DNA of 62,889 nt from Limnohabitans planktonicus II-D5 (GCF_001270065.2 NZ_LFYT02000028.1:1-62889), one strand, 5' to 3'; numbered from the stretch's first letter, positions 35,223 to 44,725 are shown. The notes: generated by a model not told the origin, from the letters alone. A program made the numbers and translations.

Positions 35223-36608
35223 ATGAGTCTGCGCATTTTCAACACACTGACCCGTGGTGTTTCCGAGTTTTTGCCCATTGAGGCTGGCCATGTCCGCATG
35301 TACGTTTGTGGCATGACGGTGTATGACCTGTGCCATTTGGGCCATGCCCGTTCGATGATCGCGTTTGACGTGGTGCAGCGCTGGCTCAAGGCCAGCGGCT
35401 TGAAGGTGACTTATGTGCGCAACATCACCGACATAGACGACAAGATCATCAAACGTGCCTTGGACAATGGCGAGACCATCCGCAGCCTGACCGATCGCAT
35501 GATCGACGCGCTGCACCAGGACGCCGACGCCTTGGGCATCGAGCGCCCTCAATTCGAGCCCCGAGCCACCGACTACGTGCCCCAGATGCTGGGCATGATC
35601 CACACCCTGGAGCAAAAGGGCCTGGCCTATCGCGCAGGCAATGGCGATGTGAACTACGCCGTGCGCAAGTTTCCAGGCTACGGCAAGTTGTCGGGCAAGT
35701 CGCTGGACGAGTTGAATGCGGGTGAGCGCGTGGCGGTCAACACCGATGAGGGGGGCAAACACGACCCGCTGGACTTCGTGCTCTGGAAGTCGGCCAAGCC
35801 CACCGAGCCCGAGGATTGCAAGTGGGACAGCGAATTCGGTATAGGCCGCCCTGGCTGGCACATTGAATGCTCGGCCATGAGCTGCCAGTTGTTGGGTGAG
35901 ACCTTCGACATCCACGGCGGCGGCGCAGATTTGCAGTTTCCGCACCATGAAAATGAAATCGCGCAAAGCGAAGGCGCAAGCGGCCAGACCTTGGCACGCT
36001 TTTGGATGCACAACGGCTTCATCAATGTGGACAACGAAAAGATGTCCAAGAGCCTGGGCAACTTTTTCACCATCCGTGATGTGCTCAAGGAGTTTGACGC
36101 CGAAACCGTGCGCTTTTTCGTGGTGCGCAGCCACTACCGCAGCCCGCTCAATTACAGCGATGTGCATTTGAACGATGCCAAAGGCGCGCTCAAACGTTTG
36201 TACACCGCACTGCAAACCGTGCCGCCTGCCCAGGTGCAGATCGACTGGGCCGAGCCGATGGCGGCCCGCTTCAAGGCCGCCATGGACGAAGACTTTGGCA
36301 CGCCCGAAGCGGTGTCTGTGCTGTTTGAGTTGGCCAGCGAGGTCAACCGCAGCCAGTCCGCCGAACGCGCAGGCTTGCTCAAAGCGCTGGGCGGGGTGCT
36401 GGGTTTGCTGCAAACCGACCCCACCACCTATTTGCAAGCCGGTGCCGGTCTCGATGAAGCGGCCATTCAGGCGCACATTCAGGCCCGTGCCGATGCCAAG
36501 AAAGCCAAGAACTTTGCCGAGGCCGACCGCATCCGCAACGACTTGCTGGCACAAGGCATCGTGCTCAAGGACTCTGCAAGCGGCACGACCTGGGAGGCTG
36601 CTCAGTGA
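35223..36608 (+). CDS. cysS: cysteinyl-tRNA synthetase
   Basis: 461 residues from ATG 35223 ([16 protein letters not shown]). Class I synthetase charging tRNA-Cys. Zinc/active-site Cys in [18 protein letters not shown] (HIGH variant HLGH), zinc-binding segment [14 protein letters not shown] and [15 protein letters not shown], and KMSKS in [11 protein letters not shown]. The upstream 260-bp gap is the shared promoter region with the divergent TPR gene; a TATACT at 35042 is a weak -10 candidate. The stop overlaps the next gene by 4 nt. Confidence 0.97.
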   Translation: MSLRIFNTLTRGVSEFLPIEAGHVRMYVCGMTVYDLCHLGHARSMIAFDVVQRWLKASGLKVTYVRNITDIDDKIIKRALDNGETIRSLTDRMIDALHQDADALGIERPQFEPRATDYVPQMLGMIHTLEQKGLAYRAGNGDVNYAVRKFPGYGKLSGKSLDELNAGERVAVNTDEGGKHDPLDFVLWKSAKPTEPEDCKWDSEFGIGRPGWHIECSAMSCQLLGETFDIHGGGADLQFPHHENEIAQSEGASGQTLARFWMHNGFINVDNEKMSKSLGNFFTIRDVLKEFDAETVRFFVVRSHYRSPLNYSDVHLNDAKGALKRLYTALQTVPPAQVQIDWAEPMAARFKAAMDEDFGTPEAVSVLFELASEVNRSQSAERAGLLKALGGVLGLLQTDPTTYLQAGAGLDEAAIQAHIQARADAKKAKNFAEADRIRNDLLAQGIVLKDSASGTTWEAAQ

Positions 36609-37252
36609 GTGTTTTAGCCACTGCTGCAACCCCAGTCACGCCCGGCTATTGGGCGCAAGCGTGTACCCACCTGGCCAAAAAAGACCGGGTGATGAAAAAA
36701 CTCATTCCCCAGTTTGGCAGCGCCATTTTGGAGACGCGTGGCGATGCTTTTGTCACGCTGGCGCGCTCCATCGTGGGCCAACAGATTTCCGTCAAGGCCG
36801 CGCAGTCGGTCTGGGACCGCTTTACGCTCCTGTCCAAAAAATTGACGCCTGCGGGGGTGCTCAAGCTCAAGGTGGACGACATGCGCGCGGCCGGTTTGTC
36901 GGCACGCAAGGTCGAGTACCTGGTGGATCTGGCCGTGCACTTCAGCTCCGGCACGGTACATGTCAAAAATTGGCAAGAAATGGACGACGAGGCCATCATC
37001 GATGAGCTGGTGGCCATCCGTGGCATTGGCCGCTGGACGGCCGAGATGTTCCTGATCTTTCACCTGATGCGTCCGAATGTGCTGCCGCTGGACGATGTGG
37101 GCCTGATCAATGGCATCAGCCAGAACTATTTTTCGGGTGAACCGGTCAGCCGCAGCGATGCCCGCGAAGTGGCGCAGGCCTGGAGTCCCTACTGCACCGT
37201 GGCAACTTGGTATATTTGGCGCTCGCTGGACCCCGTGCCTGTGGCTTACTGA
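36605..37252 (+). CDS. AlkA-like DNA-3-methyladenine glycosylase (HhH-GPD)
   Basis: 215 residues, starting at GTG 36605 that overlaps the cysS stop (GTGA). HhH-GPD glycosylase: [17 protein letters not shown], hairpin [19 protein letters not shown] and catalytic aspartate in [12 protein letters not shown]. Excises alkylated purines. The window therefore encodes two AlkA-type enzymes; this one lacks the Ada/AraC part and is in the cysS-accA housekeeping cluster, so probably constitutive. Confidence 0.92.
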   Translation: MSVLATAATPVTPGYWAQACTHLAKKDRVMKKLIPQFGSAILETRGDAFVTLARSIVGQQISVKAAQSVWDRFTLLSKKLTPAGVLKLKVDDMRAAGLSARKVEYLVDLAVHFSSGTVHVKNWQEMDDEAIIDELVAIRGIGRWTAEMFLIFHLMRPNVLPLDDVGLINGISQNYFSGEPVSRSDAREVAQAWSPYCTVATWYIWRSLDPVPVAY

Positions 37253-37296
37253 ATATGGGGTTTTTGCCCTTGCGATGATTAACTGAGGAGAAAAAC

Positions 37297-38271
37297 TTGG
37301 CCAAAAAAACATTTCTCGACTTCGAGCAACCCGTTGCCGAACTCGAAGCCAAGATCGAAGAGCTGCGCTATGTGCAAAGCGAATCGGCGGTGGACATCAC
37401 CCTTGAAATTGACCAGCTGAGCAAGAAAAGCCAGCAACTGACCAAAGACATCTACAGTGACCTGACCCCCTGGCAGGTCACCAAAATCTCGCGCCATCCC
37501 GAGCGCCCTTACACGCTGGACTACATCAACGGCATCTTCACCGACTTTGTCGAGATGCACGGGGATCGTCACTTTGCCGATGACTTGTCCATCGTGGGTG
37601 GGCTGGCGCGTTTCAATGGCCAGGCTTGCATGGTGCTGGGGCAGCAAAAAGGCCGCGACACCAAAGAGCGCGCCCTGCGCAACTTCGGCATGAGCAAGCC
37701 CGAGGGTTACCGCAAGGCCCTGCGCCTCATGAAGACAGCTGAAAAATTCAAACTGCCCGTGTTCACTTTTGTGGACACGCCCGGTGCCTACCCCGGCATC
37801 GACGCAGAAGAGCGTGGCCAGTCCGAAGCCATTGGCCGCAACATCTTCGAGATGGCCCAGCTGGAGGTGCCCATCATCACCACCATCATTGGCGAAGGCG
37901 GCTCCGGCGGAGCGCTGGCCATTTCGGTGGCCGACCAGGTGCTGATGCTGCAGTATTCCGTTTATTCGGTGATCAGTCCGGAAGGCTGCGCCTCCATTTT
38001 GTGGAAAACCAGCGAAAAAGCCGAACTGGCCGCTGAAGCCCTGGGTATCACGGCGCACCGCCTCAAAGCTTTGGGGTTGGTGGACAAAATCGTCAACGAG
38101 CCTGTGGGTGGCGCGCACCGCGATCCCGCGCAAATGGTCTCTTTCCTCAAACGTGCCTTGGGCGACGCCTGGCGCCAATTGGCCGACCTCAAGCCCAAAG
38201 AACTGCAAGAGCGTCGCTACGAGCGCCTGAACAGCTACGGGCGCTTCACCGACACCAAAGCCGGTAAGTAA
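37297..38271 (+). CDS. accA: acetyl-CoA carboxylase carboxyltransferase subunit alpha
   Basis: 324 residues. Carboxyl transfer to acetyl-CoA with AccD for fatty-acid synthesis. Family segments include [21 protein letters not shown], the oxyanion-type [11 protein letters not shown], and [14 protein letters not shown]. The start is TTG at 37297, with a strong GAGGAG 6 bp upstream (37285-37290) and no better ATG, so a rare start codon may limit expression. Follows the glycosylase gene by 44 bp. Confidence 0.96.
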   Translation: MAKKTFLDFEQPVAELEAKIEELRYVQSESAVDITLEIDQLSKKSQQLTKDIYSDLTPWQVTKISRHPERPYTLDYINGIFTDFVEMHGDRHFADDLSIVGGLARFNGQACMVLGQQKGRDTKERALRNFGMSKPEGYRKALRLMKTAEKFKLPVFTFVDTPGAYPGIDAEERGQSEAIGRNIFEMAQLEVPIITTIIGEGGSGGALAISVADQVLMLQYSVYSVISPEGCASILWKTSEKAELAAEALGITAHRLKALGLVDKIVNEPVGGAHRDPAQMVSFLKRALGDAWRQLADLKPKELQERRYERLNSYGRFTDTKAGK

Positions 38272-38300
38272 ACGCTGAGCTGAGCCTTCGGGCTACACAC

Positions 38301-39245
38301 ATGGCGCAATCCCCGGAACAGGCCCTGGCTGCCTTCAGCCCGGGCCTTCCTTTTGTGGTGGCCTACAGCGGCGGGGCGGATTCCACCGCCTTGTTGTTGG
38401 CCTGCGCTCAGCGCTGGCCGGGGCAGGTGAGGGCGGTGCACATCCACCATGGCCTGCAAGCGGCCGCCGATGAGTTCGAGCGCCATTGCCAGGCGCTTTG
38501 CCAGCAAATGAAGGTGCCCCTGGCTGTGCGCCGGGTGCAGGCCGGAAATGCACCCGGGCAAAGCCCCGAAGACGCAGCCCGCAAGGCCCGCTACAGTGCG
38601 CTTGCCGAAGCGGTGAACACCGAATGGCCCGAGGTCCGGGACATTGCGCTTGCCCAACATGCGGATGACCAGGTGGAGACTTTGCTGATTGCTTTGTCTC
38701 GTGGCGCCGGTTTGCCGGGGCTGGCCAGCATGCCTGCGCACTGGCAGCGGTTGGGCCTGCATTGGCATCGGCCTTTGTTGGCAGTGCCAGGTGCCGTTTT
38801 GCGCCAGTGGCTGACCACGCAAGGCCAAGCTTGGATCGAAGACCCCAGCAACACCTGTACGCAATTCACGCGCAACCGCATTCGAGCGCAAGTGCTGCCT
38901 GCACTGGCCGAAGCCCTGCCTGCTTTTCGCGACACCTTTGCCCGCAGCGCTGGCCATGCGGCACAGGCACAAGAGGTGTTGAACGAGGTGGCCGAGCAAG
39001 ACTTGGCCCTCATCGGCGTGCCGCCGCGCATTGCCGCCTTGCAGTTGCTCAGTCGCCCGCGCCAGGCTTTGGTGCTGCGCCATTGGTTGCGAATTCAACA
39101 TGCCACCACCCCCAGCACGGCCCAGCTCCATGAACTGCTCGACCAGGTGGCCGCATGCACCACACGGGGCCATCGACTGCACCTGAAAGTGGGGCAGGGC
39201 TTTGTCAGGCGAGAGGGTGCCTGTCTGCTCTGGCATGCCTCCTGA
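38301..39245 (+). CDS. tilS: tRNA(Ile)-lysidine synthase
   Basis: 314 residues. ATP-binding PP-loop VAYSGGADSTALLLAC near the N-terminus; VHIHHGLQAAADEFERHC and ALAQHADDQVETLLIALSRGAGLPGLASM are typical. It modifies C34 of the CAU-anticodon tRNA-Ile so it reads AUA. Shorter than the E. coli protein because the C-terminal domain is reduced, as is common in Comamonadaceae. 29 bp after accA. Confidence 0.94.
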   Translation: MAQSPEQALAAFSPGLPFVVAYSGGADSTALLLACAQRWPGQVRAVHIHHGLQAAADEFERHCQALCQQMKVPLAVRRVQAGNAPGQSPEDAARKARYSALAEAVNTEWPEVRDIALAQHADDQVETLLIALSRGAGLPGLASMPAHWQRLGLHWHRPLLAVPGAVLRQWLTTQGQAWIEDPSNTCTQFTRNRIRAQVLPALAEALPAFRDTFARSAGHAAQAQEVLNEVAEQDLALIGVPPRIAALQLLSRPRQALVLRHWLRIQHATTPSTAQLHELLDQVAACTTRGHRLHLKVGQGFVRREGACLLWHAS

Positions 39246-39391
39246 GAGCGTGGGCGCTGGCTTGCCAGCCAAAGCGCTCTGCCCGGTTGCTACAATCGAC
39301 GGGTTTTGCTGGGGCCAAAGCCCTCTCAAATGTTTGCGGTGCGGGCTTTGAAGGCTCGCACCCGCTGTCATCCTTTATTCATAAACGACAC

Positions 39392-40654
39392 ATGGCTTTG
39401 ATCGTTCACAAATACGGCGGCACCTCGATGGGCTCGACCGAGCGCATCCGCAATGTCGCCAAGCGCGTGGCCAAATGGGCCCGCGCTGGCCACCAGATCG
39501 TGGTGGTGCCCAGCGCCATGAGCGGCGAGACCAACCGCTTGCTCGGCTTGGCCAAAGAGCTGGCCCCCGCCAAACCCGGCGATGCCTACAGCCGCGAACT
39601 CGACATGCTGGCCTCGACCGGCGAACAAGCTTCCTCGGCCTTGTTGGCCATTGCCTTGCAATCCGAAGGCCAGCCTTCGGTCAGCTACGCGGGCTGGCAA
39701 GTGGCCATCAAGACCAACAGTGCCTTCACAAAAGCACGCATCGAGTCGATCGACGATGCCCGCGTGATGGGCGATCTCAACGCTGGCAAAGTGGTCATCA
39801 TCACGGGCTTCCAAGGCGTGGACGACAACGGCAACATCACCACCTTGGGCCGCGGCGGCTCGGACACCTCGGCCGTGGCCGTGGCCGCTGCCCTCAAAGC
39901 CGACGAATGCCTGATCTACACCGATGTGGACGGCGTCTACACCACTGACCCCCGCGTGGTGCCCGAAGCGCGTCGTCTGCACACCGTGAGCTTTGAAGAG
40001 ATGCTGGAGATGGCCTCGCTCGGCTCCAAGGTCCTGCAAATCCGCTCGGTGGAGTTTGCTGGCAAATACAAAGTGCCCATGCGCGTGCTGTCGAGCTTCA
40101 CGCCCTGGGACATCGATATCAATGAAGAAGCCGCATCCGGCACCCTGATCACTTTTGAGGAAGACGAACAAATGGAACAAGCCGTCGTTTCCGGCATCGC
40201 ATTCAACCGCGACGAAGCCAAAATCTCCGTGTTGGGCGTACCCGACAAGCCCGGCATCGCCTACCAAATTCTGGGCGCCGTGGCCGATGCCAACATCGAA
40301 GTGGACGTGATCATCCAGAACCTGAGCAAAGACGGCAAAACCGACTTCAGCTTTACCGTGCACCGCAATGACTATGCCAAGACCATTGATCTTCTGAAGG
40401 AAAAAGTCTTGCCCGCACTGGGCGCCGCCGAAGTGGCGGGTGACGCCAAGATCTGCAAGGTGTCCATCGTCGGCATCGGCATGCGCAGCCATGTGGGCGT
40501 GGCCAGCAAGATGTTCCGCAGCTTGAGCGAAGAGGGCATCAACATCCAGATGATCTCCACATCCGAAATCAAGACCTCGGTCGTGATCGATGAAAAATAC
40601 ATGGAATTGGCGGTGCGCGCCTTGCACAAAGCCTTCGACTTGGACCAAGCCTGA
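39392..40654 (+). CDS. lysC: aspartate kinase
   Basis: 420 residues from ATG 39392 (MALIVHKYGGTSMGSTERI). First enzyme of the Lys/Thr/Met pathway. Kinase domain: KYGGTSMG, GRGGSDTSAVAVAAAL and YTDVDGVYTTDPR. Two C-terminal ACT domains (about 265-410) would bind lysine/threonine for feedback, e.g. VPDKPGIAYQILGAVADANIEVDVI. A TACAAT box at 39291-39296 is a possible -10 without a good -35. Upstream of tRNA-Ser, a usual Burkholderiales order. Confidence 0.96.
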   Translation: MALIVHKYGGTSMGSTERIRNVAKRVAKWARAGHQIVVVPSAMSGETNRLLGLAKELAPAKPGDAYSRELDMLASTGEQASSALLAIALQSEGQPSVSYAGWQVAIKTNSAFTKARIESIDDARVMGDLNAGKVVIITGFQGVDDNGNITTLGRGGSDTSAVAVAAALKADECLIYTDVDGVYTTDPRVVPEARRLHTVSFEEMLEMASLGSKVLQIRSVEFAGKYKVPMRVLSSFTPWDIDINEEAASGTLITFEEDEQMEQAVVSGIAFNRDEAKISVLGVPDKPGIAYQILGAVADANIEVDVIIQNLSKDGKTDFSFTVHRNDYAKTIDLLKEKVLPALGAAEVAGDAKICKVSIVGIGMRSHVGVASKMFRSLSEEGINIQMISTSEIKTSVVIDEKYMELAVRALHKAFDLDQA

Positions 40655-40662
40655 GCTATAAT
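40634..40662 (+). promoter_or_regulatory. promoter of tRNA-Ser (perfect -10)
   Basis: TATAAT at 40657-40662 lies immediately after the lysC stop (40652-40654) and 10 bp before the tRNA. The hexamer 17 bp upstream (TTCGAC, 40634-40639) is a poor -35. The tRNA can therefore be transcribed independently of lysC. Confidence 0.55.
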
Positions 40663-40672
40663 TTGACCTGCT

Positions 40673-40765
40673 GGAAACGTGACCGAGTGGCCGAAGGTGC
40701 TCCCCTGCTAAGGGAGTATGGGGTGTAGAGCCTCATCGAGGGTTCGAATCCCTCCGTTTCCGCCA
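40673..40765 (+). tRNA. tRNA-Ser (anticodon GCT)
   Basis: 93 nt including an encoded CCA (40763-40765). Acceptor arms GGAAACG/CGTTTCC pair perfectly; anticodon stem CTCCC/GGGAG encloses anticodon GCT (40707-40709); a long variable arm and the T-loop GGTTCGAATCC follow. Reads AGC/AGU serine codons. Confidence 0.97.
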
Positions 40766-40775
40766 GTGACCCAGT

Positions 40776-40804
40776 AAAAATGCGCCTTTCGGCGCATTTT
40801 TCAT
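40776..40804 (+). terminator. Rho-independent terminator after tRNA-Ser
   Basis: AAAAATGCGCC-TTTC-GGCGCATTTTT, a perfect stem-loop followed by T residues, 11 bp after the tRNA end. Confidence 0.85.
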
Positions 40805-40938
40805 TTGTGCGCTCACCAATTTTCCCGCTATCTCATGTTGACTGGTCATCAGGGCTTGAATACTCCATGCGTCGAATCCCCGACCTCAACAGAACAGGGG
40901 TATGAAAGCTCTTGCAAGATGAGTTTGTCTCAAGATTT

Positions 40939-41103
40939 ATTGATCCGGCCCGCTGAAGTTTGAAATGTGTGAGACATGTCTTCTCTTGGGTCGGTACTCG
41001 CAGAGTCCGACATGATGGGTTTTGGCACAGATCCATGTCGGGGTCTTCGACCGCCGACCTACAGCGTCTTTGAGCATTGAAAACTTCACAGGGCCGAATC
41101 AAT
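40939..41103. mobile_element. 165-bp MITE-like element: one BIME inside terminal inverted repeats
   Basis: Left end ATTGATCCGGCCCG.. (40939 on) and the reverse complement of the right end, ATTGATTCGGCCCT.., match at 24 of 29 positions, so the unit has true terminal inverted repeats. Inside is one REP pair (plus half near 40985 with tip ACTCGCAGAGT; minus half ending about 41062 with tip GGTCTTCGACC). No open frame of its own and no clear target-site duplication. The left end recurs at array 3 (14438) and the right end at the end of array 7 (50949-50972). Non-autonomous; no transposase in the window. Confidence 0.8.
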
Positions 41104-41233
41104 AGAAAGATGAACTGGACACCAAGTGCTTGATGTTCTTGCCCATCAAAATCTTAGGCAGTTTGTGATGAAGTATGTTCTGCCCCACTATTTGTGTTGG
41201 CGCTTTGGGGGGGGCGGTGCATTAGGGGTACAG

Positions 41234-41247
41234 TCGTTATAAAACGA
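41234..41247 (+). promoter_or_regulatory. inverted repeat upstream of tacA (candidate operator)
   Basis: TCGTT-ATAA-AACGA is a perfect 5-bp inverted repeat with an AT-rich centre that could also act as a -10 (TATAAA). It is 58 bp before the antitoxin ATG. TacA-type antitoxins repress their own operon at such sites; the link is inferred. Confidence 0.45.
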
Positions 41248-41304
41248 TTGTCAGTACGTTGTCCGGACGCTATGATGGAACAACTGTCCAAAAAAGGGGG
41301 GGCC

Positions 41305-41583
41305 ATGACCGCAGTCATTCATTCCAAATCTGAGCGCATCGATGTACGCGCCAGCGCGCCAGTGAAGCAATTGCTTCAAGATGCGGCGCGTGTGGCGCAC
41401 AAAAATGTGAGCGAGTTTCTGCTCGACGCGGGCATCATGGCGGCCAACCAGACCTTGGCTGACCGCACCCGTTTCGAGCTGAGTGACGAGAAGTGGCTGG
41501 CGTTTCAGGCAGCACTGGATCAGCCCGTGAGCGCCAAGCCCAAGCTCAAGAAGCTTTTGTCTGAGCCGGGGCTGCTTGGTTGA
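41305..41583 (+). CDS. TacA-like antitoxin (DUF1778, ribbon-helix-helix)
   Basis: 92 residues from ATG 41305, preceded by AAAGGGGGGG. DUF1778 pattern: SKSERIDVRASAPVKQLLQDAARVAHKNVSEFLLDAG, a ribbon-helix-helix DNA-binding N-terminus, then a C-terminal toxin-wrapping segment FELSDEKWLAFQAALDQPVSAKPKLKKLL typical of the family. Neutralises the acetyltransferase toxin encoded by the overlapping downstream gene. Confidence 0.88.
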   Translation: MTAVIHSKSERIDVRASAPVKQLLQDAARVAHKNVSEFLLDAGIMAANQTLADRTRFELSDEKWLAFQAALDQPVSAKPKLKKLLSEPGLLG

Positions 41584-42092
41584 GTTTGCAGGCTTACGAG
41601 CCAGTACGCAAACTGGCCGGTTCGGACGCCGTTGAGTCCTTTGACTGTGGCCAGAGCGCACTGAACCAGTTTTTGCAGCGATTTGCGCTTGTCAACCAAA
41701 AATCCAACAGTGCGCAAACCTACGTGAGCTGCCAGTCGGGCTCGGTCGTTGGTTTCTACAGCTTGGCGGTTGGCAGTATCGAGCCATCCCATGCGGCTCC
41801 GCGTGTGACCAAAGGCATTCCACAACACCCCGTGCCGGTGATGATTTTGGCCCGGCTGGCTGTGGACCTTCAGCACCAAGGCGAAGGGCTTGGCAAAGCA
41901 CTGCTCAAAGATGCGCTGCTGCGCGCTGCACAAGCGGCAGACATTGCCGGTATTCGTGCACTGCTGGTGCACGCCAAGGACGAGCCTGCCAGACTGTGGT
42001 ATCTCAATTGGGAGTTCGAACCCAGCCCATCCGATCCGTTTCACCTGTTCCTTTTGATGAAGGACATCAAGGCCATGGCAGGCAAAGCCTGA
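41580..42092 (+). CDS. TacT-like GNAT acetyltransferase toxin
   Basis: 170 residues starting at TTG 41580, overlapping the antitoxin stop by 4 nt (TTGA). GNAT fold with VESFDCGQSALNQFLQRFA near the N-terminus (family hallmark), an acetyl-CoA loop in ARLAVDLQHQGEGLGKALLKDAL, and the C-terminal Tyr-containing LWYLNWEFEPSPSDPFHLFLLMKD. Such toxins acetylate the amino group of charged tRNA and block translation. Convergent with the aminotransferase gene. Confidence 0.88.
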   Translation: MSLQAYEPVRKLAGSDAVESFDCGQSALNQFLQRFALVNQKSNSAQTYVSCQSGSVVGFYSLAVGSIEPSHAAPRVTKGIPQHPVPVMILARLAVDLQHQGEGLGKALLKDALLRAAQAADIAGIRALLVHAKDEPARLWYLNWEFEPSPSDPFHLFLLMKDIKAMAGKA

Positions 42093-42118
42093 GTTAAAAG
42101 TTAAGGAAATGCGTACTC

Positions 42119-43345
42119 TCATGACCTTAAGATCAAACCAGCGCAAAAATCGTTGATCCGATCACAAGCCATCGACAGTTTTTGATCATCCAGTGCGTAA
42201 GCCATTCGGACATAGGGGCCGAGGCCGAAGGCGCTTCCATGAACGGCGGCGACATGAATTTCTTCCAGCATGGCCGCAACAACGTCCTCGTCACTGGCGA
42301 GGAATCTCCCCGCTGGTGTCGTCTTGCCTAGAAGATCGGCACAAGATGCAAGGACATAGAAAGCGCCTTGTGGTTTGGCGCAACGAAACCCAGGTCCCGC
42401 ATTGAGCTTGCTGACGACAAGATCGCGTCTTCTCTGGAAAGCAGACCGTGCTGCGCTGATGAAGTCCTTGGGCCCTTCCAAGGCTGCAAGCGCAGCGTAC
42501 TGCGAAATAGAGCACGCGCCCGAGGTCTGCTGTCCCTGTAGCTTCTCCATGGCGTCGATCAGCCAGCCCGGCCCAGTGCCAAAGCCGATGCGCCACCCCG
42601 TCATGGCATATGCCTTTGATACGCCGTTCATGGTCAGAACGCGATCCTGCAAACGTGGTGCCACTTGGGCCATGGTGTGGTGCGTGACATCATCAAAAAT
42701 GAGGTGCTCGTAGATGTCGTCAGACAAAACGAGTACTTGTGGGTGATCCAGAAGTACCGCTGAAAGTGCCCGCAACTCTTCTTGAGAGTAGACGGCGCCG
42801 GAGGGGTTTGACGGCGAGTTCAAAACCAACCAACGTGTGCGAGGCGTTATGGCGTGCCTCAACGCTTGAGGTGTCATCTTGAAGCCGTTGGCGGCCTCGC
42901 ACTGAACAGTAACGGTCTTTGCCCCGCAAAGCTGCACGATTTCGGGGTAGCTCACCCAATAAGGCACAGGCACGATGACTTCGTCACCTTCGTTCAGCGT
43001 CGCTGCGAGCGCCGTGAAGATGACCTGCTTCCCCCCGGTACTGACCAAGGTGTTGCGCCAGTCCACATCCAGTCCATTTTCGCGACTGAACTTGCGGGCG
43101 ATGGCTTCACGCAGGGGACGGATGCCTGCCACCTGCGTGTAGCGGGTATGGCCTTTGCGGATCGCCTCGATCCCTGCTTGCCTGACATGGGGTGGGGTGT
43201 CGAAGTCTGGCTCACCTGCATTCAATGAAATGAGCGAGACGCCTTGGGCACGCAGCTCAGCCACACGGTCGATCACTTTGTAGGTTGCGGAAGGCTTGAC
43301 TGCGGCAAGGTGACAGTTCAGACGTACTTCATTGTTCTGGATCAC
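42119..43345 (-). CDS. PLP-dependent class I aminotransferase (aspartate aminotransferase-like)
   Basis: 408 residues. Class I/II aminotransferase: NAGEPDFDTPPHVRQAG, VPYWVSYPEIV, NSPSNPSGAVYSQEEL, and the PLP lysine in TMNGVSKAYAMTGWRIGF. It resembles aspartate aminotransferases of the AspC/AAT I-gamma type. Last gene of a four-gene minus-strand operon with three RraA-family genes; its ATG overlaps the previous stop by 4 nt. In this context it may make or consume a 4-hydroxy-2-oxo acid from the matching 4-hydroxyglutamate-type amino acid (inference). Confidence 0.9.
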   Translation of the reverse strand: MIQNNEVRLNCHLAAVKPSATYKVIDRVAELRAQGVSLISLNAGEPDFDTPPHVRQAGIEAIRKGHTRYTQVAGIRPLREAIARKFSRENGLDVDWRNTLVSTGGKQVIFTALAATLNEGDEVIVPVPYWVSYPEIVQLCGAKTVTVQCEAANGFKMTPQALRHAITPRTRWLVLNSPSNPSGAVYSQEELRALSAVLLDHPQVLVLSDDIYEHLIFDDVTHHTMAQVAPRLQDRVLTMNGVSKAYAMTGWRIGFGTGPGWLIDAMEKLQGQQTSGACSISQYAALAALEGPKDFISAARSAFQRRRDLVVSKLNAGPGFRCAKPQGAFYVLASCADLLGKTTPAGRFLASDEDVVAAMLEEIHVAAVHGSAFGLGPYVRMAYALDDQKLSMACDRINDFCAGLILRS

Positions 43346-43974
43346 TCAGATCTCCACTTGGTGAGTTGCATCAGCTCCAGGGTGGTTTTGCCTTCGGCAA
43401 GCGCGCTCATCATCTGCGCTTCATTGTCGGCACGCAGCTGCCCTTGATCCAAAGTGGTCGGGACTTGTGCCGCAGGCAATATCAGGACGCCGTCATCATC
43501 GGCAACAACCAGATCCCCCACGGAGACCGGTGTACCTGTAAAGCTGATGGTCTTGCCGACAGAAGGTGCACTGGCCTTGATGGTGCCGCGCATGGAGATG
43601 CCCCGCGTAAAGACCGGAAAGCGTCGCGCTGTGATGGCTGAGATATCGCGCACACCTCCATCGATCACCAAGCCGACCACCCCCGCAGCTTCAGCTGCAA
43701 CCGTCAGCACTTCACCCCAATACCCCGCAACGAATCCACCAGTGGACACCACCAAGATACTCCCTCTGGAGACTTTCTCAAGAGCGAGGTGGATGGCCAG
43801 GTTGTCGCCGGGGGAGCATTCCAAGGGGTAGGCCGGGCCTGCGATGCTGGCACCAGACCACACCGGACGTATGGCTGGGTCGATCGCACTGTTTGCAATC
43901 TTGGATGCCTCGAACAAGGTGGAAGTGCCCAGCTTGGTAGCCCGCAGCAGCAAATCAGCTGTGTATTTCATCAT
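43342..43974 (-). CDS. RraA/HMG-aldolase family protein (paralogue 1)
   Basis: 210 residues. Family that includes 4-hydroxy-4-methyl-2-oxoglutarate/4-carboxy-4-hydroxy-2-oxoadipate aldolases and the RNase E regulator RraA. The aldolase residues are kept: G-x-WGE in GYWGEVLTVAAEA and the catalytic/metal pair RD in VIDGGVRDISAI. It is therefore more likely an aldolase (or oxaloacetate decarboxylase) than a pure RNase E inhibitor. Overlaps both neighbours by 4 nt. Confidence 0.85.
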   Translation of the reverse strand: MMKYTADLLLRATKLGTSTLFEASKIANSAIDPAIRPVWSGASIAGPAYPLECSPGDNLAIHLALEKVSRGSILVVSTGGFVAGYWGEVLTVAAEAAGVVGLVIDGGVRDISAITARRFPVFTRGISMRGTIKASAPSVGKTISFTGTPVSVGDLVVADDDGVLILPAAQVPTTLDQGQLRADNEAQMMSALAEGKTTLELMQLTKWRSE

Positions 43975-44636
43975 TTTTCCTTGGTTTGAAGCGAGTGGTA
44001 ACCAAGTGATGCGCGAGCTTCGCCCAAGCTGGCACCTTGGCGGATGGCCTCCCGGATCGCGGATTCAACACCTTCTATGTGCCGCGCCACTTCTGCCACT
44101 TTCCTGGCTTGGCCTCTGGGCACAATCACAACGCCGTTGGCATCGGCCACCACGATGTCGCGTGAGGCAACACGCACGGTTCCGATAGAGATGGTCGTGT
44201 TGACCGACTCGACCTGTACGCGGTCCTTGCCAGTGCGCATGAATCGGCCAACGGAGAACAGGGGGTAACTGTCCTCAAGCGCTTTGGCCACATCACGGCA
44301 AACCCCGTCGATGACGGTGGCTGCGATGCCGTGCTGGCCTGCATACTGGGTCATGATGTCGCCCCAAACGGTGCAGTCAGTTCGCCCGTCGTTGTCGATC
44401 ACGACCACATCGCCAGGAGCGACGTCGTCGATGAAGTCGCCAACAGTGCCGGCCGGAACAGAGGCGGGCACGTACTTGACGGTGAACGCTGGACCGACAA
44501 CAGCTTGTGTGTAGTTCGCTAAAGGTGTAATGCCCAGTGCCTGCCCGTGCAGGCCGAGCTTGTCCAAGGCGTCAGAAATGCCTGGAGTGTCCAGTCCCTC
44601 AAAGAGGGCAACCAGTTCTTTGTCTTCTGTTTTCAT
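43971..44636 (-). CDS. RraA/HMG-aldolase family protein (paralogue 2)
   Basis: 221 residues. Same family: LDTPGISDALDKLGLHGQALGI at the N-terminus, VWGDIMTQYAGQHGIAATVIDGVCRDVAKA with the RD pair intact, and a C-terminal helix (VEGVESAIREAI-like). Clearly diverged from paralogue 1, so the three are not recent duplicates. Middle of the operon. Confidence 0.85.
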   Translation of the reverse strand: MKTEDKELVALFEGLDTPGISDALDKLGLHGQALGITPLANYTQAVVGPAFTVKYVPASVPAGTVGDFIDDVAPGDVVVIDNDGRTDCTVWGDIMTQYAGQHGIAATVIDGVCRDVAKALEDSYPLFSVGRFMRTGKDRVQVESVNTTISIGTVRVASRDIVVADANGVVIVPRGQARKVAEVARHIEGVESAIREAIRQGASLGEARASLGYHSLQTKEK

Positions 44637-44725
44637 GTTGATTGAATCCAGTTAATCGTCGTTTTTCATGAGCGTATTCGGCATGTCGTCTTCCTAAATC
44701 TGAAAGGGAAAACCAGAAAAAGGGG

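Noticed and set aside
34878..36629. 583-codon minus-strand ORF opposite cysS
   Set aside because: Shadow of cysS, which shows HIGH and KMSKS motifs and correct length.
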